DNA of 5,034 nt from Candidatus Nanosynbacter colneyensis (GTDB taxonomy: Bacteria; Patescibacteriota; Saccharimonadia; Saccharimonadales; Saccharimonadaceae): assembly GCA_024330325.1 (NCBI GenBank), contig JANDWE010000005.1, forward strand, positions 1 through 5,034. Direction: 5' to 3'. The notes beneath the pieces are model-generated. The model saw nothing but the letters and a program-made list of their open reading frames with translations, had not been told where the DNA came from and ran no database searches. Positions within the stretch are counted from its first letter, which is position 1; each line of letters begins with the position of its first letter. The position numbers were made by a program, and so were the translations under genes. Below are positions 1-4,355 of this stretch, in pieces.

Positions 1-1
1 G

Positions 2-76
2 CCATATACTGTGCTGCGTGACCAAATATTCACTCATCCAACGGTGAGTGAGGCATTAAACGATTTATTTACATAA
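2..76 (+). CDS. Pyridine nucleotide-disulfide oxidoreductase, C-terminal end (partial)
   Basis: Only the last 24 codons and the TAA stop lie in the window; the gene runs off the left edge. The tail contains T-H-P-T-V-S-E-A. This matches the end of the dimerisation domain of the glutathione reductase / mercuric reductase / dihydrolipoamide dehydrogenase family. There a His-Pro pair and a Glu five residues after the His form the catalytic base dyad that the partner subunit contributes to the active site; both His and Glu are present here. The enzyme would be a cytoplasmic FAD-dependent NAD(P)H oxidoreductase, but the substrate cannot be told from the tail. The HIT gene starts 10 bp downstream and its ribosome binding site overlaps this stop codon, so the two are very probably co-transcribed. 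Confidence 0.75.
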   Translation, partial: PYTVLRDQIFTHPTVSEALNDLFT

Positions 77-86
77 AGGAGTAATT

Positions 87-548
87 ATGAATCACACAAT
101 TTTTGACGACATTGTATCTGGAAAAATGAAATCTTGGAAGATTTGGGAAGATGAGAAGTTTTTGGCGTTTTTGACGCCGTTTCCGAACACGCCAGGTTTT
201 ACTGTGGTGATTCCGAAACAGAATCCAGGCGATTACGTATTTTCTTTGGACGATAATTTATATTCCGAAATGATGCTGGCAGTGAAAAAGGTTGCTGGTA
301 TTTTGAAAAAAGCGTTTGACACGCCGCGAGTGGCGCTGATTTTTGAAGGCACGGGCGTGGCGCATGTGCATGCCAAATTGATGCCGCTTCATGGCGATTT
401 GGCAAAGGGAATTGGTTCGCCAGTGTCGCACGAGCAAGCGTTTTATGAGAAATATCCTGGTTGGTTAACCACGGCTGACGGTCCAAAAATGGATGATGCT
501 CAATTGGATGAAATTCAGGCGCGAATTTTAGCCGTGCAAGGTAAATAG
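87..548 (+). CDS. HIT-family protein (histidine triad nucleotide hydrolase/transferase), variant H-x-H-x-K motif
   Basis: A 153-residue cytoplasmic protein of the HIT superfamily, whose members hydrolyse or transfer nucleoside phosphates (AMP-lysine, AMP-NH2, dinucleoside polyphosphates) through a covalent nucleotidyl-His intermediate. The N-terminal part (about 5-50) fits the usual HIT beta strands, with F-L-A-F-L near 25-29 and T-V-V-I-P-K near 39-44. The active-site motif is at 93-99: His93 and His95 (the expected nucleophile) are present, but the third motif His is Lys97, and another His follows at 102. The C-terminal 50 residues are helical and charged and make it slightly longer than minimal Hint proteins. 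The start is fixed by AAAGGAG at 75-81, five bases before the ATG. It probably shares an mRNA with the upstream oxidoreductase, since no promoter is visible in the 10-bp gap. Its 3' end is 5 bp from the convergent hydrolase gene. Family assignment is firm; the substrate is unknown. Confidence 0.88.
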   Translation: MNHTIFDDIVSGKMKSWKIWEDEKFLAFLTPFPNTPGFTVVIPKQNPGDYVFSLDDNLYSEMMLAVKKVAGILKKAFDTPRVALIFEGTGVAHVHAKLMPLHGDLAKGIGSPVSHEQAFYEKYPGWLTTADGPKMDDAQLDEIQARILAVQGK

Positions 549-553
549 GATAG

Positions 554-1549
554 CTAGTTCGTCTCTAATTTTACGTCTTTTCCTTCGTACATATCCAAAT
601 AGAACGGATATAGTTTGTCGGCGTGCTTTTTAACCTCGTCTTGGTTTAAGGCTACAATGTCGTGACCGATACCGAATGAGGCTGGAATTGAATAATATTG
701 GAATTTGGCGCCAGAAGCTGCAGCCATTTGCTTGGGTATGTTGACCGCGAGATTTTTATCAATTGCGGTATCGTTTTCGCTCGTTACAACCCCGACGTAT
801 TTTAGCCCTGGAGCTTTTAGGTCGGATTTATAGTTCTTGGCGATTATTATATATTTTCCAAGAGCGCGATATGACAAATTGCTACCCGTGAACGAATCTG
901 GAAGAATATTACGTCCGTAAAGATTTCGTAAAAGCGGAATTTTCCAGGAAGGAGTTTCCGACGCTGAAGGCTGATAAAAAGGTGATAGAAGTAGCGCTCG
1001 TGATATGGTTTGGCTGTTGTATTGCGTAATCCAAGTCGCCATATTTGCGCCGCCAGAAAGTCCGACGACTCCCGTTTCATCGCCCAAACCGCTAATTATG
1101 CTAGTGCTGGAGTTCATAAATTGCGCCATTGCTGGAATGGTGATTTCTCCGTGTCGTTTGTTGTCTGTCAGACCGTGGCTGGGGACGCGGGGAATATAGA
1201 CGTTATAGCCGGCATTGAAAAAGGTGTCGCCCAAGTCTGCGAATTGCTGTGGGCATGCGCTTACGCCATGAATCATCATGACGGCTTTGGCGGTTTTTTT
1301 GCCGTGGGTTTTAATAATCGATCGACATTCTGGTCTAACGTCGGTATTTGAAGTGTCTTCGCTAACAGTGCGATTTGCAGCGGCGATGGCATCGTTGTAA
1401 CTCAATTTTTCAGAGTTTGAAGATTGCAATTGCTTAGATGTTGCTGGCCAAAAGAAAGCTGCGGCGACTAATAAGGCGGTTATAATGACAATTGAGCAGA
1501 CTGCCCAAATAGTAATTTTTATGATGCGATTTTTTTGTGAAGTGTTCAT
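554..1549 (-). CDS. Membrane-anchored alpha/beta hydrolase (esterase/lipase-like)
   Basis: A 331-residue serine hydrolase with an N-terminal membrane anchor. Residues 1-11 are basic; about 12-34 form one hydrophobic helix ending in F-F-W-P, so the catalytic domain should sit outside the cytoplasmic membrane (positive-inside rule, no obvious cleavage site). A low-complexity Ser/Asn linker follows at about 38-70. The alpha/beta-hydrolase core begins with the oxyanion motif His94-Gly95, then the nucleophile elbow G-L-S-G-G with Ser165. A likely acid is Asp260 (or Asp264) and the catalytic His is His296 in G-H-D. Cys75 and Cys99 are the only cysteines outside the anchor and could form a disulfide. 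The fold resembles carboxylesterases and monoglyceride-lipase-like enzymes acting on lipids or esters; the true substrate is unknown. The ATG at 1549 has no Shine-Dalgarno but lies six bases behind a strong promoter. The upstream CYTH gene is 55 bp away on the same strand. Confidence 0.85.
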   Translation of the reverse strand: MNTSQKNRIIKITIWAVCSIVIITALLVAAAFFWPATSKQLQSSNSEKLSYNDAIAAANRTVSEDTSNTDVRPECRSIIKTHGKKTAKAVMMIHGVSACPQQFADLGDTFFNAGYNVYIPRVPSHGLTDNKRHGEITIPAMAQFMNSSTSIISGLGDETGVVGLSGGANMATWITQYNSQTISRALLLSPFYQPSASETPSWKIPLLRNLYGRNILPDSFTGSNLSYRALGKYIIIAKNYKSDLKAPGLKYVGVVTSENDTAIDKNLAVNIPKQMAAASGAKFQYYSIPASFGIGHDIVALNQDEVKKHADKLYPFYLDMYEGKDVKLETN

Positions 1550-1555
1550 GGGTAT

Positions 1556-1584
1556 ATTATATTGGTTGCGAGTGGAGCTGTGAA
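1556..1584 (-). promoter_or_regulatory. Sigma70-type promoter of the hydrolase gene, predicted leaderless transcript
   Basis: On the minus strand TTCACA (1584-1579, one mismatch to TTGACA) is followed by a 17-base spacer and a perfect TATAAT (1561-1556). Only six bases separate the -10 box from the ATG at 1549, so the expected transcription start falls on or within a base of the A of the start codon. There is no ribosome binding site upstream of this ATG, which fits leaderless translation. The promoter lies in the 55-bp gap after the CYTH gene, so the hydrolase can be expressed independently of it. Confidence 0.65.
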
Positions 1585-1604
1585 GTTTTGTGGCGTCAGC
1601 GTTC

Positions 1605-2171
1605 TTAATAGCCCATACAAATGTCTCTATAAGGTCGCGTCACAATTTCCATTGAATCCAGATCGAGTTTGGTTTCAATGTTACTAATCATCATCAGTGC
1701 ACTAGTCTCATTATCTGACAAAACCTCAACTTCTACGAAAGTTCCGGCGTCTTTGATTTCGTCGATAGTTACCGTTGCTTGCGGAAAATCAGAGGACTGA
1801 AACGAGCGACGGTATTTGTTGACCTCGGCCAGTTGCACCATACCGAGGTTTGCCAGTATCTGCTTGGCGGTTGCCGCATCTTCGGGCTGAATTGGCAGGT
1901 TCGTCTCGGGCTTAATGATTACATTATTTTCCGTATGCGTTGCGGCGGTCGTTGCTGGCTTATATGTTATCTCGGCAAAACTATCGCGCTGGCGAATCCG
2001 CAAGCATTCAACCGTCTGCATAAAATCGACATCAGGACGAGAATAATACGTATCAATTTCGCGAAGATTGCCCTTTAACTCAAAACCGATGTTTTGCAGT
2101 CGCCCGATTAGCTCTTCAATATTGCCCGTTAGCTGGCGTTTGCGCTCGATCTCTAATAGTTTTTTGGTCAT
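1605..2171 (-). CDS. CYTH-domain protein (triphosphate tunnel metalloenzyme; class IV adenylate cyclase-like)
   Basis: A 188-residue cytoplasmic protein covering one complete CYTH domain, the fold shared by class IV adenylate cyclases (CyaB), thiamine triphosphatases and inorganic triphosphatases. The signature E-x-E-x-K is at 7-11. Further expected tunnel residues follow: D40-T-Y-Y, Arg58 and Arg60 in L-R-I-R, Lys71 in I-T-Y-K, Lys119 with Arg121/Arg122, Asp137 in T-I-D, and the late acidic strand with Glu147 and Glu149 that helps bind the metal. These proteins bind a triphosphate through basic residues and Mg2+ or Mn2+ through acidic ones. Sequence alone does not separate cyclase from triphosphatase activity; small CyaB-like CYTH proteins in bacteria are often annotated as cyclases without proof. 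The start ATG at 2171 has only a weak AAGAAAG-like site upstream. The promoter is probably the extended -10 at 2230-2238, giving a leader of about 50 bases. It is divergent from the ASCH gene. Confidence 0.85.
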   Translation of the reverse strand: MTKKLLEIERKRQLTGNIEELIGRLQNIGFELKGNLREIDTYYSRPDVDFMQTVECLRIRQRDSFAEITYKPATTAATHTENNVIIKPETNLPIQPEDAATAKQILANLGMVQLAEVNKYRRSFQSSDFPQATVTIDEIKDAGTFVEVEVLSDNETSALMMISNIETKLDLDSMEIVTRPYRDICMGY

Positions 2172-2202
2172 TTGATAGTCTTTCTTATGGAAGTGTAGAT
2201 AT

Positions 2203-2231
2203 TTGAATATTTATTTATATGATGGTTTAAT
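2203..2231 (+). promoter_or_regulatory. Candidate promoter of the ASCH gene
   Basis: TTGAAT (2203-2208), a 17-base spacer, then TTTAAT (2226-2231). The predicted start near 2238 leaves a leader of about 19 bases that still contains the GAAAGG ribosome binding site (2240-2245). The -10 differs from consensus at the usually important second base, so this is weaker than the opposing CYTH promoter, which it overlaps at 2230-2231. Confidence 0.4.
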
Positions 2232-2238
2232 TATAGCA
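2230..2238 (-). promoter_or_regulatory. Extended -10 promoter element for the CYTH gene
   Basis: On the minus strand the sequence reads TGCTATAAT, a perfect TGn-TATAAT extended -10, with no good -35 at the right distance (expected near 2253-2258). The predicted start near 2223 gives a leader of about 50 bases to the CYTH ATG. The element shares two bases with a candidate -10 for the opposite-strand ASCH gene. Confidence 0.5.
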
Positions 2239-2256
2239 AGAAAGGTAAATGATTTT

Positions 2257-2595
2257 ATGACCACACACCAATTAAAATTGGCGACCGAGCCGTTTAACGC
2301 TATTATTTCTGGCAATAAGACTATCGAGTCGCGACTATATGACGCCAAACGACAGAAAATCCAGATCGGGGATCGGATTATTTTTACAAATAGAGATAAT
2401 TCCGAGCAAACTGTTACCGCTGAGGTTGTTGGTTTGCTTAGATGCGCGACATTTCGTGACTTATTTTCTCACAATAATCCGCGAAAGTTCGGCGGTGATA
2501 ATGTCGAATGGTTAGAAAATCAAATTTCTGAATTTTATTCTCTCAGCGACCAGCTGGAAAATGGCGTGATAGGTATCGAATTTGAAATATTTTAA
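2257..2595 (+). CDS. Small ASCH-domain protein
   Basis: A 112-residue cytoplasmic protein consisting of one ASCH domain, a PUA-like beta-barrel related to the RNA-binding module of ASC-1 (TRIP4). The family signature is clear: a G-N-K-T-I-E-S-R stretch with Lys21, Glu24 and Arg26, followed by I-G-D-R-I-I-F near 36-42, the typical entry into the barrel. ASCH proteins bind RNA or nucleosides; the E. coli member YqfB is an N4-acetylcytidine amidohydrolase with catalytic Lys21, Thr24 and Glu74. Here Lys21 is kept but Thr24 is Glu, so that exact activity is doubtful. The ATG at 2257 is preferred: the domain begins directly after it and GAAAGG (2240-2245) lies upstream. The in-frame TTG at 2203 would add 18 residues outside the domain and coincides with a -35 box. 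It is divergent from CYTH and ends where the next gene's promoter begins. Confidence 0.82.
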   Translation: MTTHQLKLATEPFNAIISGNKTIESRLYDAKRQKIQIGDRIIFTNRDNSEQTVTAEVVGLLRCATFRDLFSHNNPRKFGGDNVEWLENQISEFYSLSDQLENGVIGIEFEIF

Positions 2596-2604
2596 TGATA
2601 TAAT
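2596..2604 (+). promoter_or_regulatory. Extended -10 promoter of the GNAT-ASCH gene
   Basis: TGATATAAT is a perfect TGn-TATAAT extended -10 starting immediately after the TAA stop of the ASCH gene. No convincing -35 is seen at 17-18 bases. The predicted start near 2611 gives a leader of about 50 bases that carries the ribosome binding site GGAAGGTG (2649-2656), four bases before the ATG at 2661. Confidence 0.55.
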
Positions 2605-2660
2605 AATGACCATCCTATCAGGCTACACTAAAAATCGTAGTCATCACAGGAAGGTGTACT

Positions 2661-3998
2661 ATGACCGAAGCGCTAGTCAATGATATCATTGTACGTCCGG
2701 CAAGGGCGGACGATTTCGATTTCGTCGCGGATCTTATGATCCGGGCGCTCACACCGTTTTATGACGGTGACCACTACGCACACGCACGGCGTATCTTTGA
2801 TGCGCACATGGCAGGCGGTGTTGACCGCGTCGGCCAGTTCTCGGCCGGACAGCACATGTTCATCGCCGAGAGTGATGGACAACCCGTGGGTGTCATTCAT
2901 GTTGTCAACAAGAAACAGGGGACTGTCAAGATCAGCCCTCTCATTGTTGACACGGCGTACCGAGGAAAGATGGGCGTCGGAAATATGCTGCTCAAGCACG
3001 CCGAAGATTTCGCCCGAAGCCATGGTGCTCGGCAGATCTACTGCACTGTGGCAGAACCGAACAAAAAGGCGCTGGAATTCTTCATCCGGAAGGGCTTCCG
3101 CGTCACTGGCACGGCGAAGGACCACTACAAGATTGGTGTCGATGAGCACATGCTGTACAAGCAGCTCGTTGACGAGGCGGAGTTCGACTCGCCGAACATC
3201 TCTGTGGTTCCGTTTAACGAGAGTCAGCACGCCGACAGCGCGCGAGCTCTCATACTGTCGCAGACGAGTGACGACTTCGAAGGAGTGGACGACAGTTGGG
3301 TTGACGCCCTTTTCGCTGGCTACCGTCGTATGAAATATGGCGACGTTAACGTCAAGTTCAAGATCATCTTTGTCGCTGAGTGTAACGGTCAGGTTGTTGG
3401 TGTCGCTGGTGCGACCCCGAAGAAGGGTCAGCCTATCAAGTTGATGCCTCTCGTGGCGAAGTCGGAAGCAGCTTTTGAGGCGCTCATTATCGACCTTCAA
3501 GGTTTGTTGGAGGATTACGGTCGCAAGCTGTACATCCACCTCGTTCCTGAGCCATGGCAGGTCGTCTGTCTCCAGCGTCACGGCTGGAGCCTGGAGGGCG
3601 TGTTCCCGGGAGGGTATGCGCCTGCTAGCGTCGTTCAGCAGTGGGGAATTATTCTCAATAAGAAAGGAGTGCCTATGCGTAAGATGCGCATCAAGCGTCC
3701 ATACTACGACGCAATCATGTCCGGCAAGAAGACTCTCGAGGTGAGAGTCGGCTATAACAGCATCAAGCGGCTGAAGGCTGGTGAGCTGCTACAGCTCGAG
3801 ACCGGTCACGCGTCGGGAGTGGTACGGATCAAGTCGATACGTATTTACCGTAGCTTCGCCGACATGCTGGCGGCTGAGCCGTGGCAGCAGATCGTGCCGC
3901 AGGCAGAGAGCGAGAGGGAGGCTCTCCGCCTCCTTCGTAAGATCTACCCTGACCACAAGGAGAACCTTGGTGTTCACGTCATCGAGGTTCAAAAGTAG
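2661..3998 (+). CDS. GNAT acetyltransferase fused to degenerate GNAT and C-terminal ASCH domain
   Basis: A 445-residue cytoplasmic three-module protein. Module 1 (about 8-170) is a complete GNAT N-acetyltransferase: R-P-A near 12-14, the acetyl-CoA loop R-G-K-M-G-V-G at 101-107, Asn134 and the F-I-R-K-G-F ending at 146. Module 2 (about 180-334) keeps the GNAT strand pattern (I-I-F-V-A-E, G-Q-V-V-G-V-A-G near 243-250, the late R-H-G-W) but has no acetyl-CoA loop where expected (near 265-275), so it is probably structural, as in other two-GNAT proteins. Module 3 (339-445) is a full ASCH domain with K357-x-x-E360-x-R362 and a terminal G-V-H-V-I-E-V strand, probably binding RNA or a nucleoside. 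The acetyl acceptor is unknown. Codon use differs from all neighbours (27 of 31 lysines are AAG; the HIT gene has 4 of 14), suggesting transfer. The start is set by GGAAGGTG four bases upstream. An internal start exists at codon 339. Confidence 0.85.
   Translation: MTEALVNDIIVRPARADDFDFVADLMIRALTPFYDGDHYAHARRIFDAHMAGGVDRVGQFSAGQHMFIAESDGQPVGVIHVVNKKQGTVKISPLIVDTAYRGKMGVGNMLLKHAEDFARSHGARQIYCTVAEPNKKALEFFIRKGFRVTGTAKDHYKIGVDEHMLYKQLVDEAEFDSPNISVVPFNESQHADSARALILSQTSDDFEGVDDSWVDALFAGYRRMKYGDVNVKFKIIFVAECNGQVVGVAGATPKKGQPIKLMPLVAKSEAAFEALIIDLQGLLEDYGRKLYIHLVPEPWQVVCLQRHGWSLEGVFPGGYAPASVVQQWGIILNKKGVPMRKMRIKRPYYDAIMSGKKTLEVRVGYNSIKRLKAGELLQLETGHASGVVRIKSIRIYRSFADMLAAEPWQQIVPQAESEREALRLLRKIYPDHKENLGVHVIEVQK
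3663..3677 (+). promoter_or_regulatory. Internal Shine-Dalgarno and in-frame ATG at the ASCH domain boundary
   Basis: AAAGGAG at 3663-3669 is followed by five bases and an in-frame ATG at 3675-3677 (Met339). Motif and spacing match the HIT gene's own site (75-89) exactly. Initiation here would give a 107-residue stand-alone ASCH protein starting with M-R-K-M-R-I-K, a natural N-terminus for the domain. The Lys codon inside the site is one of only four AAA codons in a gene with 27 AAG. Either two products are made or this is the relic of a former separate gene. Confidence 0.5.
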
Positions 3999-4076
3999 GA
4001 CAACGAGAGAGGTACGCATCCTCTAGGCTGGAGAAATCCATCTGAACAAATGCGAGTGACTTGGGCTAGTGTAACT

Positions 4077-4096
4077 GGTATCTGACTTAAGATACC
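4077..4096. repeat. Perfect 7-bp inverted repeat (operator- or hairpin-like)
   Basis: GGTATCT (4077-4083) and AGATACC (4090-4096) are exact reverse complements separated by six bases. It overlaps the candidate -35 (CTGACT, 4082-4087) of a weak promoter, as an operator would. No T-run follows, so it is not a standard terminator. Confidence 0.5.
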
Positions 4097-4110
4097 GAAC
4101 AAACTATACT
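4082..4110 (+). promoter_or_regulatory. Weak candidate promoter in the intergenic region
   Basis: CTGACT (4082-4087, four of six to TTGACA), a 17-base spacer and TATACT (4105-4110, one mismatch to TATAAT). An ATG lies seven bases downstream at 4118, which would give a leaderless message, but the 71-codon frame it opens does not look like a protein. The promoter could instead read through to the Nudix gene. Confidence 0.3.
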
Positions 4111-4272
4111 GTCTTTAATGAAAACACTAAAGATGAATTATTTGAAGAAATCGGTCAAGTTTGGGTTGATATTATTGAGAATAATACACAGGATGTCGCG
4201 TAATAAATCAAATAATACAATCGTCCTAGTGTTATCGGCATATCACATGTCTAGACCCGCATCTATTGTGTA

Positions 4273-4281
4273 TGCTAAAAT
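4273..4281 (+). promoter_or_regulatory. Candidate extended -10 promoter of the Nudix gene
   Basis: TGCTAAAAT matches TGn-TATAAT with one mismatch in the hexamer. There is no -35 at the usual distance. The predicted start near 4288 would give a leader of about 60 bases that contains the inverted repeat at 4294-4328 and the Shine-Dalgarno at 4341-4347. Confidence 0.4.
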
Positions 4282-4293
4282 AAAACCACAAAT

Positions 4294-4328
4294 AACATCC
4301 GCGCGCCGTTTCGCAGCAAGAGGATGTT
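4294..4328. repeat. Inverted repeat in the Nudix gene leader
   Basis: AACATCC (4294-4300) and GGATGTT (4322-4328) are exact reverse complements around a 21-base GC-rich loop. In RNA this would be a 7-bp stem ending 12 bases before the Shine-Dalgarno of the Nudix gene. It has no T-run, so it is more likely a leader structure or protein-binding site than a terminator, or it is chance. Confidence 0.4.
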
Positions 4329-4340
4329 TATAATCTGAAA

Positions 4341-4355
4341 GAGGTGACTTTTATT
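4341..4355 (+). promoter_or_regulatory. Strong Shine-Dalgarno pointing to an ATT start for the Nudix gene
   Basis: GAGGTGA (4341-4347) is complementary over seven bases to the 3' end of bacterial 16S rRNA. The only upstream start of a usual type in frame, GTG at 4344, lies inside this site and so could not be used with it. Five bases after the site is an in-frame ATT (4353-4355), exactly where Nudix homologues of this type begin with Met-Lys. Confidence 0.45.

Larger units (their letters stand above)
4075..4203 (+). pseudogene. Probable C-terminal coding remnant
   Basis: The frame that ends with TAA at 4201-4203 is open back to a stop at 4072-4074 and has no ATG, GTG or TTG start. Its last 30 codons read like a real protein end: an acidic amphipathic helix with N-T-K-D-E-L-F-E-E-I-G followed by V-W-V-D-I-I-E-N-N. 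Codon use here is AT-rich like the flanking native genes and unlike the GNAT-ASCH gene just upstream. I do not recognise the family. The simplest reading is the tail of a gene whose body was lost, possibly when the foreign-looking block arrived. It could also be chance; the stretch is short. Confidence 0.3.
3999..4343. other. Intergenic region without a convincing gene
   Basis: This stretch of about 345 bp lies between the GNAT-ASCH stop and the Nudix start. It holds two weak hairpins just after the stop (AGAGG/CCTCT at 4008-4024; TGGA-GAAA-TCCA at 4029-4040), a perfect 7-bp inverted repeat (4077-4096), a short open stretch that looks like a protein C-terminus (ending 4203), and the Nudix leader with a second inverted repeat. 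No hairpin is followed by a T-run, so no intrinsic terminator is supported for the GNAT-ASCH gene. Composition returns to AT-rich from about 4100 on. Confidence 0.55.

Noticed and set aside
2203..2256. TTG start for the small ASCH gene
   Set aside because: It would add 18 residues outside the ASCH domain and coincides with a -35 box. The ATG at 2257 has a ribosome binding site and abuts the domain.
2761..3333. 190-codon plus-strand ORF in a second frame of the GNAT-ASCH gene
   Set aside because: The product is Arg/Ser/Thr-rich without any motif, typical of an out-of-frame reading of a GC3-rich gene.
2673..3581. 302-codon ORF on the minus strand, antisense to the GNAT-ASCH gene
   Set aside because: Its codons are in exact register with the sense codons, and it stays open because the sense gene avoids TTA, CTA and TCA; it ends precisely at a sense CTA (2673-2675). 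The product shows no domain, while the sense frame has clear GNAT and ASCH motifs.
3984..3998. GAGGTTCAAAAG resembling a tRNA T-loop
   Set aside because: It is inside the ASCH coding end, and no acceptor, D or anticodon arms can be formed around it.
4118..4333. 71-codon ORF beginning seven bases after TATACT
   Set aside because: Placement would suit a leaderless gene, but the product looks non-protein-like, its end runs through the Nudix leader hairpin, and the overlapping frame ending at 4203 looks more like real coding sequence.
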